Of a stretch of 64,000 nt of DNA, positions 24,507 to 35,900 are shown piece after piece. The translations under genes were made by a program, and so were the position numbers. Within the stretch, counting starts at the first letter, position 1, and each line of letters opens with the position of its first letter. The notes below the pieces were generated by a model that was given only the letters and a program-made list of their open reading frames with translations, had not been told where the DNA came from and made no database searches. The DNA is from an uncultured Collinsella sp. (GTDB lineage: Bacteria > Actinomycetota > Coriobacteriia > Coriobacteriales > Coriobacteriaceae), in contig CAUBVH010000003.1 in NCBI GenBank assembly GCA_958439425.1, forward strand, positions 62,001-126,000, read 5' to 3'.

Positions 24507-26175
24507 ATGCCTCGCCGTGCTCCTCTTCCCAGCTGCGGTCGTCGTATTTCTCGATCACGGCGTCGTCGTCAAAGTGCAGCGGCTTGTCCAGGTTGCGGGG
24601 CTTAAAGCCCTCCATAAACTTGTCGCGGCCAAAGCTCTCGGGAATCGCCACGGGGTAGCGGCCGGTAAAGCACGCATCGCAGTAACCGCCCTTGGGCATG
24701 ACCTTAAGCAGGCCCTCGACCGAAAGGAAGGCCAGCGAATCGGCGCCGATATACTCGCAAATCTCGTCGACCGTCTTGTTGGCGCTGATAAGCTGCGACT
24801 GCACGTCGGTATCGATACCGTAGAAGCACGGCCAGATGACCTCGGGCGAGTTGATGCGGATATGAATCTCCTTGGCGCCGGCGTTGCGCAGCATCTTGAC
24901 GAGCTGCACCATGGTGGTGCCGCGCACGATGGAGTCGTCGATGACGACCAGGCGCTTGCCCTCGATGTTGTCGCGCAGCGGGTTGAGTTTCATACGCACG
25001 CCCATGGCGCGCAACTCCTGCGTAGGCTCGATAAACGTACGGCCCACGTAGCGGTTCTTGATAAGGCCCTCGCCAAAGGGAATACCGCTCTCGTGCGAAT
25101 ACCCCTCCGCAGGCGGCAGGCCGGAGTCGGGCACGCCGATGACCAGGTCGGCCTCGACAGGCTCCTCATGTGCCAGCTGACGACCCATGTCGTAACGGCA
25201 GGCATAGACGCTCTTGCCGTTCATGATGGAGTCGGGGCGGGCAAAGTAGACCTGCTCAAAGATGCAGTTGGCGGGCTCTTCGGCTGCAGGCACGCCCTGC
25301 TCGGATACCAGGCCCTCGGCGCTGATGCGCAAGATCTCGCCGGGACGGACGTCACGGACGTACTCGGCACCCACGATGTCGAGTGCGCAGGTCTCGGAAG
25401 CAACGACCCAGCCGCCGGCGCGCGTGACACGGACGGCGGAGTCGACCGTCGCGGCGCCGTCCTGCGACGGCAGCTGCGAAACGGCTGCGGCATCGGCCTG
25501 GTCCAGACCCTCGTCCACCAGCTTGCCCAGCACGAGCGGGCGAATGCCGTGTGGATCGCGGAATGCGTAGAGCGCCTGCTCGTTGATGAGCGTCATGGCG
25601 TAGCCGCCGCGCACGAGCTCCATGGTCTTGCGAATACCCTCGCGCAGGTGGCCCGTACGCTGGGTAAAGTAGCCGATAAGCTTGGTCGCGACCTCGGAAT
25701 CCGAATTGGAGAGGAACGGCACGCCCAGCTCGATCAGCTGACGGCGCAGCTCGTCGGTGTTGACGAGGGTGCCGTTGTGCGCGAGCGCGATAATGACGCT
25801 ATTGATGGTAGAGAGGTGCGGCTGAGAGGCTTCCCAGCTCTTGGCACCGGCAGTGCCGTAGCGCACATGACCCACGGCCAGCTGGCCGGAGAGCGTCGAC
25901 AGGTCGGCGTTGGAGAACACGCGGTCGAGCAGGCCCAGATCTTTGCGGACCATAACCGTGCCGCCGTCACCCACGGCGATTCCAGCCGATTCCTGGCCAC
26001 GGTGCTGCAGCGCACGCAGGCCAAAGTACGTCAGTCGAGCCACGTCGCGATCGGGCGCCCATACGCCGAAAATGCCACATTCCTCATGCAGCTGGTCGGA
26101 GTCCGGATCATACGTCGACATGGTGTTCACCTGTCCCGCGGCACGCTCGGCCGCGCGGATGGTTTCTTGAGACAT
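24505..26175 (-). CDS. purF: Amidophosphoribosyltransferase
   Basis: The 556-residue enzyme commits PRPP to purine synthesis. The Ntn-hydrolase glutaminase begins at Cys33 in ECGIFGVW after a 32-residue propeptide; RALQHRGQESAGIAV and VGHVRYGTAG follow. The PRTase half has VVIDDSIVRGTTM, the PRPP loop, and CDACFTGRYPVAIP. GAGGGGATACC precedes the ATG. It heads the purF-purM-purN order. Confidence 0.97.
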   Translation of the reverse strand: MSQETIRAAERAAGQVNTMSTYDPDSDQLHEECGIFGVWAPDRDVARLTYFGLRALQHRGQESAGIAVGDGGTVMVRKDLGLLDRVFSNADLSTLSGQLAVGHVRYGTAGAKSWEASQPHLSTINSVIIALAHNGTLVNTDELRRQLIELGVPFLSNSDSEVATKLIGYFTQRTGHLREGIRKTMELVRGGYAMTLINEQALYAFRDPHGIRPLVLGKLVDEGLDQADAAAVSQLPSQDGAATVDSAVRVTRAGGWVVASETCALDIVGAEYVRDVRPGEILRISAEGLVSEQGVPAAEEPANCIFEQVYFARPDSIMNGKSVYACRYDMGRQLAHEEPVEADLVIGVPDSGLPPAEGYSHESGIPFGEGLIKNRYVGRTFIEPTQELRAMGVRMKLNPLRDNIEGKRLVVIDDSIVRGTTMVQLVKMLRNAGAKEIHIRINSPEVIWPCFYGIDTDVQSQLISANKTVDEICEYIGADSLAFLSVEGLLKVMPKGGYCDACFTGRYPVAIPESFGRDKFMEGFKPRNLDKPLHFDDDAVIEKYDDRSWEEEHGEA

Positions 26176-26217
26176 GGTATCCCCTCAGAGCCTCGTATTT
26201 TTGGCGTTACCTGCCCT

Positions 26218-26223
26218 ATTATA
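26218..26223 (-). promoter_or_regulatory. -10 box of purF
   Basis: A perfect TATAAT on the minus strand lies 43 bases before the purF start. The -35 region is not clear. Confidence 0.55.
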
Positions 26224-26406
26224 CGCACGGCAAGACAAGCACTCCCGCGCATGAACAGCGCTTTTTAAAAGCCCACCGAGCTAATAATCAGTTTTGTTGC
26301 CAAACATTTTATCGGTCTGTCCAGTGCAAGCGCCCGCCCCCCCAGATGGCCGCCGCGTCCACCGTTGGGGATTACAAAGTTGCAATTGGGACGTTCGTCC
26401 TGTCTT

Positions 26407-26435
26407 TTGGCAGGTCGGCGGCGTATCCTTATAAC
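26407..26435 (+). promoter_or_regulatory. Promoter of the CmpB-type gene
   Basis: TTGGCA (26407-26412) and TATAAC (26430-26435) are separated by 17 bases, 27 bases before the start codon. The rest of the purF-CmpB gap shows no other feature. Confidence 0.6.
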
Positions 26436-26461
26436 CTACAACAAAGCGAGAAAGGTTCTGT

Positions 26462-27691
26462 ATGGATCGAAACGAACTCGACCCCAGCGTCCCCAGCGCC
26501 ACAGAGGTCAAGAAGATTCCCCTCATCATTAAGGTGTACGCCGTCCTGTGCATCCTTTCCGGCGTGGGCACGCTCCCGTCGGTCGCTGCCTTTATGTGGC
26601 AGGTCATCACGGCACTTGTTAACGGCAACGCCACCGAAAAGCTCGGCGACAACACGCTCGTCGCAGTCGGCCTTATCGTCGCCGGCATCATGCTCTCTGC
26701 GGCAAGCGCCGTCATCCTAATCATCTTTGGCCTGGACCTTATCAAAAACCAGCGCCGCAACGCCGCCCGCCTGTCCTACATCCTTATTGCATTCACCGTC
26801 GTCGAGCTTTTGGTCGACGTGATGCTCCAGGGCATCGGGCCCTTCCTGCTGCGTCCCGCGATCCAGCTCGGCATCCTTGTTGCACTTTCGGCAACCGTCG
26901 ACCCCACGCTGCGTCAGGAGCGCGAACTGCAGCGCCGCCTGCAGGAGATGCTCGACCGCGACGTCGCCGCCGAGGGCATGCTCGGCCGCGATGAAACCGG
27001 CGAGGGCTACATCAAGCTCAACTACTTCAACCTGTTCTGGGTGTTCTTTGTCTGCTGCATACTCGGCCTGATCGCCGAGGACATCTGGCACATGACGGTC
27101 GACGACCCGGGCGTCTATCAGAACCGCGCCGGCATGCTGTTTGGCCCCTTCAGCCCCATCTACGGATTTGGCGCCGTGCTCATGACCATGGTGCTTAACC
27201 GCTTCTACAAAAAGAACCCCATCATCATTTTCCTGGTGAGCGCCCTGCTCGGCGCCAGCTTTGAGGTGTTCGTGGGCTGGTTTATGCAGACCGCGTTTGG
27301 CGTGGTCTCGTGGAGCTACTCGCACATAACGCTGTTCGGTTTGCCCGATCCGCTCGTGGTCCTCACGGGCGGACGCACCTGCACGGGCTTCGCCTGCCTG
27401 TGGGGCCTGGGCGGCCTCATCTGGATCAAGCTGCTGCTGCCGAGGCTGCTTAAGCTTATCAACAAGATCCCCTGGAAGAGCCGCTACTCGGCCACCGTCA
27501 TCTTTACCGTTATCATGCTGGTCGACGGCGTCATGACGCTGCAGTCGCTCGACTACTGGTACCAGCGCGTTAACGGCACGGAGCCGGACATTCCCGTCGC
27601 ACAGTTCTACGGAGAGCACTTCGATAACGAGTATATGGAAAACCGCTTCCAGAGCATGACCATGAGCCCCAAGGATGCGACGCGCGTGTAG
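26462..27691 (+). CDS. Putative ABC transporter permease, CmpB family membrane protein
   Basis: The 409-residue protein has about eight membrane segments in two blocks. The C-terminal block around FNLFWVFFVCCILGLIAEDI, then GMLFGPFSPIYGFGAVL, is the hallmark of the ABC_trans_CmpB (DUF1113-like) family. An N-terminal four-helix domain (residues 20-140) and a charged linker precede it. No ATPase gene is adjacent, and the family's function is not established. GAGAAAGG precedes the ATG. Confidence 0.75.
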   Translation: MDRNELDPSVPSATEVKKIPLIIKVYAVLCILSGVGTLPSVAAFMWQVITALVNGNATEKLGDNTLVAVGLIVAGIMLSAASAVILIIFGLDLIKNQRRNAARLSYILIAFTVVELLVDVMLQGIGPFLLRPAIQLGILVALSATVDPTLRQERELQRRLQEMLDRDVAAEGMLGRDETGEGYIKLNYFNLFWVFFVCCILGLIAEDIWHMTVDDPGVYQNRAGMLFGPFSPIYGFGAVLMTMVLNRFYKKNPIIIFLVSALLGASFEVFVGWFMQTAFGVVSWSYSHITLFGLPDPLVVLTGGRTCTGFACLWGLGGLIWIKLLLPRLLKLINKIPWKSRYSATVIFTVIMLVDGVMTLQSLDYWYQRVNGTEPDIPVAQFYGEHFDNEYMENRFQSMTMSPKDATRV

Positions 27692-27712
27692 CGCCCACCG
27701 CGCCCAAAACGC

Positions 27713-27752
27713 AAAATGCCCGCCGGTATCACACGTACCGGTGGGCATTTTT
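27713..27752 (+). terminator. Intrinsic terminator after the CmpB-type gene
   Basis: AAAATGCCC and CCGGTA pair with TACCGG and GGGCATTTT, ending in T. Confidence 0.85.
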
Positions 27753-27781
27753 ATAAACGATCCTTCTATCGACGCAAGCCT

Positions 27782-28198
27782 CTACGCCTCGCGCTCGACC
27801 TCACTCACGCATTCGTTCTTAATGGTGCCAACGAGCGCCTGCAGCGCATCGACCACGTGCGGGCGAATGTCCCCGCCGATGAGCACGAGCATGATGTCGT
27901 CACCTACGGCAAGCTCGCCGCTTGCCAGCCACACACGCACATAGCCGATACCCGGCATCGCACGCGTCGCCTCGATAGCAGCCTGCACCTTCTGAGCATC
28001 GAAGCCAAACACCATGCCGCCCACCTTATGCCCAGGCGCCACGCCATCGGTCTCGACTCCGCGCACCTCAGCCTTGGGCGTCGCGCGCACCACACCGTTA
28101 TGCGTCAGATACATCCCACAGCCTGCCGCCGAAGCATCGGCCTTGGCCTCGCGCAGCCAAGCATCAATCGAAGGCATCAATTTGCCACTCTCGAGCAT
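27782..28198 (-). CDS. MoaE-like (molybdopterin synthase large-subunit family) protein
   Basis: The 138-residue product follows the MoaE outline: CGMYLTHNGVVRA at the start, GMVFGFDAQKVQAAIEAT, VRVWLASGELAVGDDIMLV (HRxGxLxVGD-like), IRPHVVDALQALVGTIKNE with a Lys near the end. The His before the GxLxVGD block is missing and the WK(E) ending is altered. No other moa or mog gene is present, so the role may differ. Two ATGs are adjacent; GGGAG spacing favours 28198. Confidence 0.55.
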   Translation of the reverse strand: MLESGKLMPSIDAWLREAKADASAAGCGMYLTHNGVVRATPKAEVRGVETDGVAPGHKVGGMVFGFDAQKVQAAIEATRAMPGIGYVRVWLASGELAVGDDIMLVLIGGDIRPHVVDALQALVGTIKNECVSEVEREA

Positions 28199-28219
28199 CA
28201 TTTCTCCCTTACCGTCGTC

Positions 28220-28256
28220 GAGTAGCCAATTTGGGACGGGGCCTTTTTAGCTACTC
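28220..28256. repeat. GGGACGGGG-core hairpin
   Basis: GAGTAGC (28220-28226) pairs with GCTACTC (28250-28256) around TTTGGGACGGGGCCTTTTT. The same core with different arms occurs at 59819-59853. Confidence 0.65.
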
Positions 28257-28265
28257 TCGAACAAC

Positions 28266-29264
28266 TTATTCCTCGACCGGCGTGAGCACCATGACGGCGC
28301 GTGTGTTGCTCAGCGACAGCGAACGACAGGTCACAAGCGTTACAACCTTAGTTGCCGAAGCGGCACGATCGGTGGCATCACTCGCCACGGCAGAAGCGCC
28401 GTCGAGCATCTCGGACAGGTAGTTCTTGAGTCCGTCGTCGCCCTCAAAATTGGTCGTGCGCGCCTTGGCATACGTGTCCTCGACCACCTTGGTCGCCAGC
28501 GGACGCAACTTATACGTCGCATCGCGCGTGATGTAGTACACATATTCAATGCTATCGAACGTTGCCTGGTCAGTCGTATCCGAAATCACGTTGAACATCG
28601 ACCCATCGTTCATATGGTGGCCGTAGATCGTGGTCTGCTGGTCGACCATTCCCGGCGCGGTGTCATCGCTATCCAAGAAGATGGCACCCGAGGCGTTAGA
28701 CGTGCCATCGAACAGCGTGTTGAGGTATTTGGAGTTGTTGTTGGTCTGCACCACGGGATAGTTGATGTTGGTTCCCGGCACGTAAATCCAACCCACAATC
28801 TCGGGGTTCGTCTGAGCAAGCGCATCAAAGTCGATAATCGGCACGCCGCTGGCGTCCTTATCGCTTACATATTGCTTCTCGATTTTCTGATACGAATCGC
28901 TCGCCTGCTTATAGCCAATCTGGGCATTAATAAAAATAGCGGCGGCGGCGACAATCAGACCGATACCGATGATGATGAGCAGAATGGGAATAATGGAGTG
29001 GCGCTTTTTGCACGGCGGCTCGGTGCGATCCGACGGCGCGGCATGCGATGAAGACCGGGGCGGCTTCTTAGCGGAGCTATAAGACGAAGGACGATATGCG
29101 GCCGGCGCGTCCTGTCGACGATGCGTCGCCGGTGTCACGGGGCGCGGCGCGCGCGGCTGCTGAGGAGAGGATGTCCGACCCTGCTGTGCCGCACGGGCAG
29201 CACCCGGCTTCGACGGATCGGGAATCTGAGAAGCCTTGAATCGTTTTCCCTGATAATCGGACAT
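28266..29264 (-). CDS. Class B-like sortase
   Basis: The 332-residue protein has a Pro/Ser/Arg-rich cytoplasmic N-terminus (about 85 residues), one membrane helix at about 90-115, and an extracellular sortase domain. Catalytic residues are visible: His in IYGHHMNDGSMF, Cys in VTLVTCRSL, Arg in SNTRAVMV. WIYVPGTNINYPVVQ is typical of class B. It would cleave a surface sorting signal and attach it to the wall. AAGGAG precedes the ATG. Confidence 0.9.
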   Translation of the reverse strand: MSDYQGKRFKASQIPDPSKPGAARAAQQGRTSSPQQPRAPRPVTPATHRRQDAPAAYRPSSYSSAKKPPRSSSHAAPSDRTEPPCKKRHSIIPILLIIIGIGLIVAAAAIFINAQIGYKQASDSYQKIEKQYVSDKDASGVPIIDFDALAQTNPEIVGWIYVPGTNINYPVVQTNNNSKYLNTLFDGTSNASGAIFLDSDDTAPGMVDQQTTIYGHHMNDGSMFNVISDTTDQATFDSIEYVYYITRDATYKLRPLATKVVEDTYAKARTTNFEGDDGLKNYLSEMLDGASAVASDATDRAASATKVVTLVTCRSLSLSNTRAVMVLTPVEE

Positions 29265-29299
29265 GGCTCTCCTTATACTGCGGTGAAACGGCGGAACGC

Positions 29300-29764
29300 T
29301 TAGGCGTCAGCCATCTCCTGCTTCATCTTCTCGATAACCTTGCGGTACTCGGGGTCGCAAGCACCCAGAATCTGTGTGGCATAGATGGCGGCGTTCTTGG
29401 CACCGTTGATGGCAACGCAGGCCACGGGCACGCCCGAAGGCATCTGCACCATCGACAGCAGCGAATCCATGCCGCCCAGGTCACTCGTCTTCATAGGCAC
29501 GCCGATAACCGGCAGCGGCGTAAAGGCAGCCACGACACCACCCAAGTGAGCGGCCTTGCCGGCGGCGGCGATAATCACTTTGATACCGCGATCGGCGGCA
29601 GTCGAAGCCCACTCGTGAACCTTCGCCGGCGTGCGGTGCGCGCTCGCAATGACGAGCTCATAGGGCACACCCAGTGCCTCGAGCTCGGCGGTGCAGCCTT
29701 CCATAACGCCCAGATCGGACTTGGAACCCATGATGATCCCGACAACCGGCTTTTGATCTGCCAT
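29300..29764 (-). CDS. purE: 5-(Carboxyamino)imidazole ribonucleotide mutase
   Basis: The 154-residue enzyme has VGIIMGSKSDLGVM, SAHRTPAKVHEWA and AGKAAHLGGVVAAF, the complete class I PurE signature, rearranging N5-CAIR to CAIR. No purK is in the window. AGGAGG stands 9 bases from the ATG at 29764 and only 3 from the one at 29770, so the former is preferred. Confidence 0.96.
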   Translation of the reverse strand: MADQKPVVGIIMGSKSDLGVMEGCTAELEALGVPYELVIASAHRTPAKVHEWASTAADRGIKVIIAAAGKAAHLGGVVAAFTPLPVIGVPMKTSDLGGMDSLLSMVQMPSGVPVACVAINGAKNAAIYATQILGACDPEYRKVIEKMKQEMADA

Positions 29765-29919
29765 AAACATAGACCTCCTGTTGAGAGCGGTGACGCAGCG
29801 AATCCGCGACCCTTAACTGCAAATAATTCAAGTATAGCCGCCGATGCTGATGTGTTCGGCGGGAGACGGAACGCTTTGCGAGATTAAGGCCGAAGGGTCG
29901 GAGCTTTCTGCCTACATTC

Positions 29920-29963
29920 AAAAAGCGTGCCCACCGTCCTTGGGTGGGACGGCGGGCACGCTT
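29920..29963 (-). terminator. Intrinsic terminator of the GH31 gene
   Basis: On the minus strand GCGTGCCC-GCCGTCC pairs with GGACGG-GGGCACGC and ends in TTTTT, 19 bases after the GH31 stop. Confidence 0.88.
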
Positions 29964-29981
29964 GCTTAGCTGTTGCTGGGG

Positions 29982-32900
29982 CTACTTAGCCTTGCTGCGA
30001 CGATGGAAGAAAGCGCCGATCGCGGCGATGATGGCGCCAAGACCACCGACGGTCGCGACGGTCGCCGCCGTCTGGTCTCCGGTATTGGGAATCGCCGAAC
30101 CGTTCTTCTTGCTGCCCTGGGCCTTGTCGCCTGCGGGCTTGCCCGCCTGGTTGCCGCCGTTCGAGCCATTGCCGGAACCCTGGTTGCCCGAGCCGCCCTG
30201 GTTGCCGGAATCGGCATCCTTGAGGCTCTCAATGGCCAGCTTGAGCTGGCTATAGGCCGCCTGGATCTGGGTGTCGGAAGCATTCTCATCACCCAAGACG
30301 TCCTCGGCGTAGGTAATGGCATCCGTCAGGGCCTTGACAGACTCGGCCGTCTTGCCCCTGGTGTCAGTCTCCTTCGCCTGCTTGACCAGGGCCTTGAGCT
30401 GCTTCTTAGTCGGATTCTCGACCGGGACCACCGGGGTCTTCTCGAGCGCGTCGCGGGCGCTCTCGAGCGCCCTGAGCGCCTGGTCGACCTCGTCCTGCGT
30501 GGCATCCTCGTCGCTCAAGATGGCGCGGGCGCTCGCCAGGGCGTTCTCGAGCGCCGTCCAGGAGGCCTCGGTGTAGTCGCCGGCCTTGAGGTCGCCGGCG
30601 GCAAGCTCGGCATCAACCTTTTCGATCGCGGCAGTGAGATCATCCTTCGCCACCGGATCGGGGACGGCCGTACCGTAGAACTTGAGCTCCGCCATGCTGC
30701 AGTAGGCATCAACGTCGCCCCCGCCGGCGTGAATCACCTTGACGGTCACGTAGCGACCGCGCGCGGCGCCAAAGCTCATCTGTTTCCAGTCGCCACGGTC
30801 GGTGAGCACGCGGCCATCGTTGTCGAAGGCGAACGTACCCATCGACGCGGCGGTGCCCTTCTCATAACCGTCGGCAGTGTCGGAGACCAGTATCTCGGCC
30901 TCGAAGATATCGCCGTTAGTGCCGCCGTCCTGGCGCGGCAGGAATGTAACGTCGGTGAGATCGTAGTCGCGGCCCAGGTCGACACTCAGATACTGGGGCA
31001 TACCGGTCCCATGGGCCCAGTCGCTGTGCCAAAGCGTCCGCTCGTCGCCGTCGAGAGCGTTGACGGCGTTGCTGCCCTCGTAGTCGGCCTCACTCGAGAA
31101 GCCGGCCACCTTGACGTTCTTGCGGTTCTCGGGCGTGTTGATGAGAATCTTCTCATCAACAGGGCGCATCTTGAGGCCGTCGATTGCCTTCTCGATCTTG
31201 GCTGTGGCGTCTGCGACATCCTTCTTGCTATAGCTGCCCTGGCCGCTGTCGAGGAGCTTCTGAGCCGCCTCGACCGCAGTGGTGAGAGCTGCATAGGAAT
31301 CCTTGGTGTAGACGGACTCGCTGTAGCCCGCGGCCTTGGAAAGCGCTGCTACGAGCGCAGAGGTATCGACACCAGCCTTGACCTCGACCTCATAGGATGC
31401 GGTCTTGGAGGGGTCGAGTACCGACGCCACCGTGATCTTTGCCTTGCCGGCCTTGTTGGCACGCAGGTAGTAGCTCACGCTATCGCCAGCCTGAACAGCG
31501 GAGACGCTTACCACAGAGGGGTCGGAGCTCTCGACCGTCACATAGGGGTAGCCAGCGCTCTCAGGCGTAGCCTTGGCGTCGACGGGCGTAATGTCGCCTT
31601 CAAAGAACTCGGTCTGGTTCTTGCCTAGCTCGACACCCTCGATGGCCTCGACACCCTGCGTGTAGTTGAAGTTGACCTCACGCAGTGTGAGCATCTGGTC
31701 ACCCGATGCCTCAAGCGGCGTGACCTCGACCTTGGTCGCCTTCTTGCCCTTGTTCTCGGCAGAGAGGTCAAAGGCGTAGCGAGCCAGGAAGGAATCGTAC
31801 TCCCCGCCCGCGAACTCTTGGGTCGAGCCATCCTCGAACGTCACGACAGCCTTGATCTTCTGCACGGTTCCGTTGCCACCGTTGCGGTTAACGACCTCGA
31901 CACTATCGAGTTTCGACGGCGTCTTAAATGCGAATGTCATCGTGGTGGGAAGCTTCACGTAACTCGGAAGCTTACCCTCGCTGTCCCAGTTGCCGCTCCA
32001 GTTCCATAGGAACTCAAAGCCGTTGTCGCCCTCGTTATTATCGAACAGCGCGTTATAGCTCTTCTGCTGGATAAGTTTCTCGACGTTGGTCCCGTCGTCG
32101 GTCGTGAGCTCATCGTTGGTCATCGTGATGTTGAAGGCGTCCTGACCGTACTCGGCGACCGTTGGCTGAGGAACATCCGGCATCGTCACCGTGCCGTCGC
32201 TCGCAAACTCAAGTGCGTCGCATGCCGGACCGATGAGCCAAGATGTCGAGGGCAGTTCGACCTTGCCGGCGGTCTTGGCCTTGAGCTTGAAACTCGCCAC
32301 CGCGCCGGTACCGTTGTAGAGCTTGCCATCGCCGCGGTTGGCAAAGGCGAGATTGATAGTCTGCGTTCTGTCCGCGAACTGGACCTTCTCGCGAGACAGG
32401 TTCTCCATGCCGGCAGTCGAGCCGTCCTGCGCGATGCTCTCGGACACAAACTCGAACTGGTCGCTCTTGAAGTTGACGAGAGCGCCCAGGGCGTTGACGT
32501 TCTTGGCGTCGGCCGCATAGACATCAACGGTGATCTCATCACCGGCCTCGACCTCGGTCTTGCTCGGAATCACCGCGAGCGAACCTGCGACCTTGCCCTT
32601 TTGTTTAGTGCCGCCGTCAAGACCCGCCATGGTGAACGAGTAATCGTAGACGTCGTAAACGCCGTTATCGTTGAGGTCGGCGAAGTGGTCGCGGATCTGC
32701 GAACCGAACGTCGGGGTATCGGGCTCGCGATTCTCGAGGCCCAGATAGTTCTTCATGTTGGAGTAGTCTCCGTCGGAGATCGTGGCCTTGTTGAGGTTGG
32801 AGCCCACGGCGAAGCCATCCGTGCCGTCGGTCTTGTAGATGGCAATCTCGGACGCGGAGAAGAAATTGCCGACCGAGGCGAGCGGTGTCATGCGCACGTA

Positions 32901-35900
32901 ACGGGCGGCCACGGTGCCGTCAAACGCTACCGTCTTACAATCAGCGGAACGTGCCCAATCGACCTCCTGGCTCGTCCAGTGGACGCCATCGAGACTCGTC
33001 TCAACACGCATCTTGGTCACGGTGCCGTTGCCGGCGTCATCGCGCGGATAGTACTCGAGCTTATCGAGCTTGTAAGCGCGTCCATAGTCAACGGTAAGCG
33101 CCTTGCCCAGATCGTTGCCACCGGAGTGGAAACCGCCGTCGCCCGACTGGAACTCATGGTCGAAGGCGAGCTCGGCCTTATGGCTGCCGTAAAGTGAGCC
33201 CTCCCAGGTGATTTCCTCGGCGTCGGGGACGTTCCGCCACGGATCGAGTGCGGAGTTCGCCTCGAGCACATCGCTCCAGGCGGAGTAACCTTCGGCGTTG
33301 CGCGAACGAATCTGGTAGGTGTGCTTGCTATTGTAGGCGAGGTCGGTGTGCGTGAACTCGGCCGCATCACCCACGGCAAACACAGTGCCGTCGACCTTAA
33401 GGTCGTAGGAGGTAGCACCATCGACCTTTCCCCAGGTGAGCTTGATGCTCGTTGGGGTCGTGGCGTCCTCGGGGGCAGCAAGGTTCGTGGGTGCGGAGAG
33501 GTTCTCGTTGAGGCGATCGGCTGTGAGCGTGGCGTCGGCGTTCACGAAACCGCCCAGCTCAAGCGTCTGCGCCGCTGCAGCAACATCGGTCTTCGCGAAC
33601 TTGACGTAGACCTTGGGGTTCGTGGTGATCTTGGTGTTGTTGAAGCTCTCGCCCTGCTCGGCCTCGGTGCCGTCCGCATCGCTGCCGTAGTGGTTGAGGT
33701 TGGGGGTCTCGCTGTAGAAGTAGACCGCCTGGCCGGCCTCGGGGGTCGCGGCGTCAAAGGTCTCCTGCGAGTCGACCTCAACCACGTTGAGTGCGGATCC
33801 GCCGTTCTTGGCGACAACGCTCGTGGGCTTGGCGGACACATTGGCCACGAAGGTCGTGGTGCGGTTGGAGTCGTAGCCGTTGTAGCCGCCCTGCGAGGCC
33901 TCGGCGGTAAAGGTCGCGGTGCCGCCTGCGGCCTTGGAGCTGTAGACGGTGCTCACATGCTCACCGTAGGAGATATTGTCGATCGTGCCGTAGGAATCGT
34001 CCTCAGTCGTGTTGTTCTCGATTGAGGAGCCGTCGTCCTCGTACTGCGTAAAGGTGCCGTCGCCCTCGGTGGCGAAGAACTCGACGATACGCTGGCTGCG
34101 GTCGGTACCCTTGGTGTTGGTGTCGCTCACGGCCTCGGGGTTGTTGTTCTCGGCGTACATCGGCACGATAGCGTTGGCCTTCACAAACAGCGGCAGCTTC
34201 CAAAGCGGAGCCTCGTAGTTGTTGAGAACCTGGCCGCCGCGATACTGCTTACCCGAGAAGTAATCGATCCAGATGGTGGGATTCTCGTCGGTGCCGTAGT
34301 TGGGGAGGTAAATCCCATTGCGAATGTCGTTGCCGTTCTCGTCTGCCTGGGTATCCTGATACACCGGTGCCACTAGGAAGTTCTCACCGAACATATACTG
34401 GTACTGCGTCGAAGTGCTTGCGGCGTACTCGGAGTTGTCGGAAAGCAGCATGGCGCGGATCATGGGCAGGCCGGCATCGCCGTTACCCGTGTCGATGTTG
34501 GCCGCCGAGGCCGCGCTCGTGTAGATATAGGGCATGAGCTGCGCCTTGAGCTTGAGGTAGAAGCGCGAGATGCCTGTGTAGGGATCGCCGTGCGTCATGG
34601 GCGATTTACGGTAGGTGCCCCAACCGTCCATGTCAAGCATAGAGGGCGTGAACGTCTTCCACTGGTAGTCACGCGCAGAGATGATGGGGTCGCCGCCAAA
34701 GATGCCATCCATGTCGGAGCCGATGTTGGGGTTGCCCGAAAGACTCTGACCGATATACGTGGGGATATGGAAGCGAATGTACTCCCAGTTACCGCCATAC
34801 TGGTCGCCGGTCCAAATGCCACCAAAGCGCTGCGTGCCGGCCCAACCATCGAGCGTGATGATGTTGGGGCGCTTGTTAGCGCCGGTCGTCACCGTGTCAT
34901 AAGCTGTCTTGATGCCATTAAGACCAAAGGAGTAGCCAGATCCAACCCAGGCAACGTCGGTCTTAAGGGTAGTGATGCCTCCCGTCTTGACCTCGGCGTC
35001 GAAGTCGCGAAGCAGATGCCACGGGGTCTCAGGGTTGCTGTCGGGCTCAAGGTTGGACTGGGTCCACAAGCCCGTGCTCACACCCTTGGAGTTGGCATAC
35101 TCGGTGAACTTCTTAAGGTTGTCGACATTGGCACGCACAGCGTTAAGACGGTCGGCCGAGCTCGCTCCGTCGGAGTTGACGCCGCCGGTCTTGTAGTAAC
35201 CGTTCTGGCCATAGCCGGCGCCGTAACCGTCGTTCGGCAGGAACCAGCCGAGCGGCATGTCGTTGTCCTCGTAGTCATCGATAACCTGACGAGCAGAGAA
35301 CTGGCGGTCGAAATCGGTCGCTTTCATGTTCTCGGTATCAACCGTAGGGCCCTCACCGTTGAGCGTCTCGGCCGCAAGTGTGCCGTCGAGCTTGTAGCCC
35401 GTCGACATGCCAGACTCGTACTTAACGTCGCCCTTCTCGCTCGAGGACTTGCTGCCCTTGGTCTCCCACTTCTTTTGACCCGAGGTCGTTGACCAGCCAT
35501 CACGGTTATAGGCATTAAGATGACCAAGGTAGAACCCGTACTCGGGCAGCAGTACCGGGTTACCGGTCACCTTGTAGTAGTCCTGCAGCATCTCGGTTGC
35601 CACGTTCGAAGCGCCCTCGTTGGTCGCCACGAAGTAGTAGGCATCAAACTCATTCTCGCTGTGCAAAGTCGTGACCGTCGATGAGTCCGTGGAACCGAAG
35701 TCGTAGGAACCCTCTGCAAACGTGTTTCGGAGTACGCCGTAGCCGTCACTCGTCCAATAAAACGGGTTGGGCGAGGCAACGCCGCCATCGGTCCAGTTGT
35801 TCGTGTTGGAGATGGCGATGGTCTGGTTGGTGTGCAGGAAGCGTCCGTTCTGGGTGCCGCCGCCAAAGAAGTTCTCGGACTTCTCCTTGGCGAGCGTCTG

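Noticed and set aside
29973..31628. 551-codon open frame antisense to the GH31 gene
   Set aside because: The GH31 frame has clear domains to its end; the antisense frame has none.
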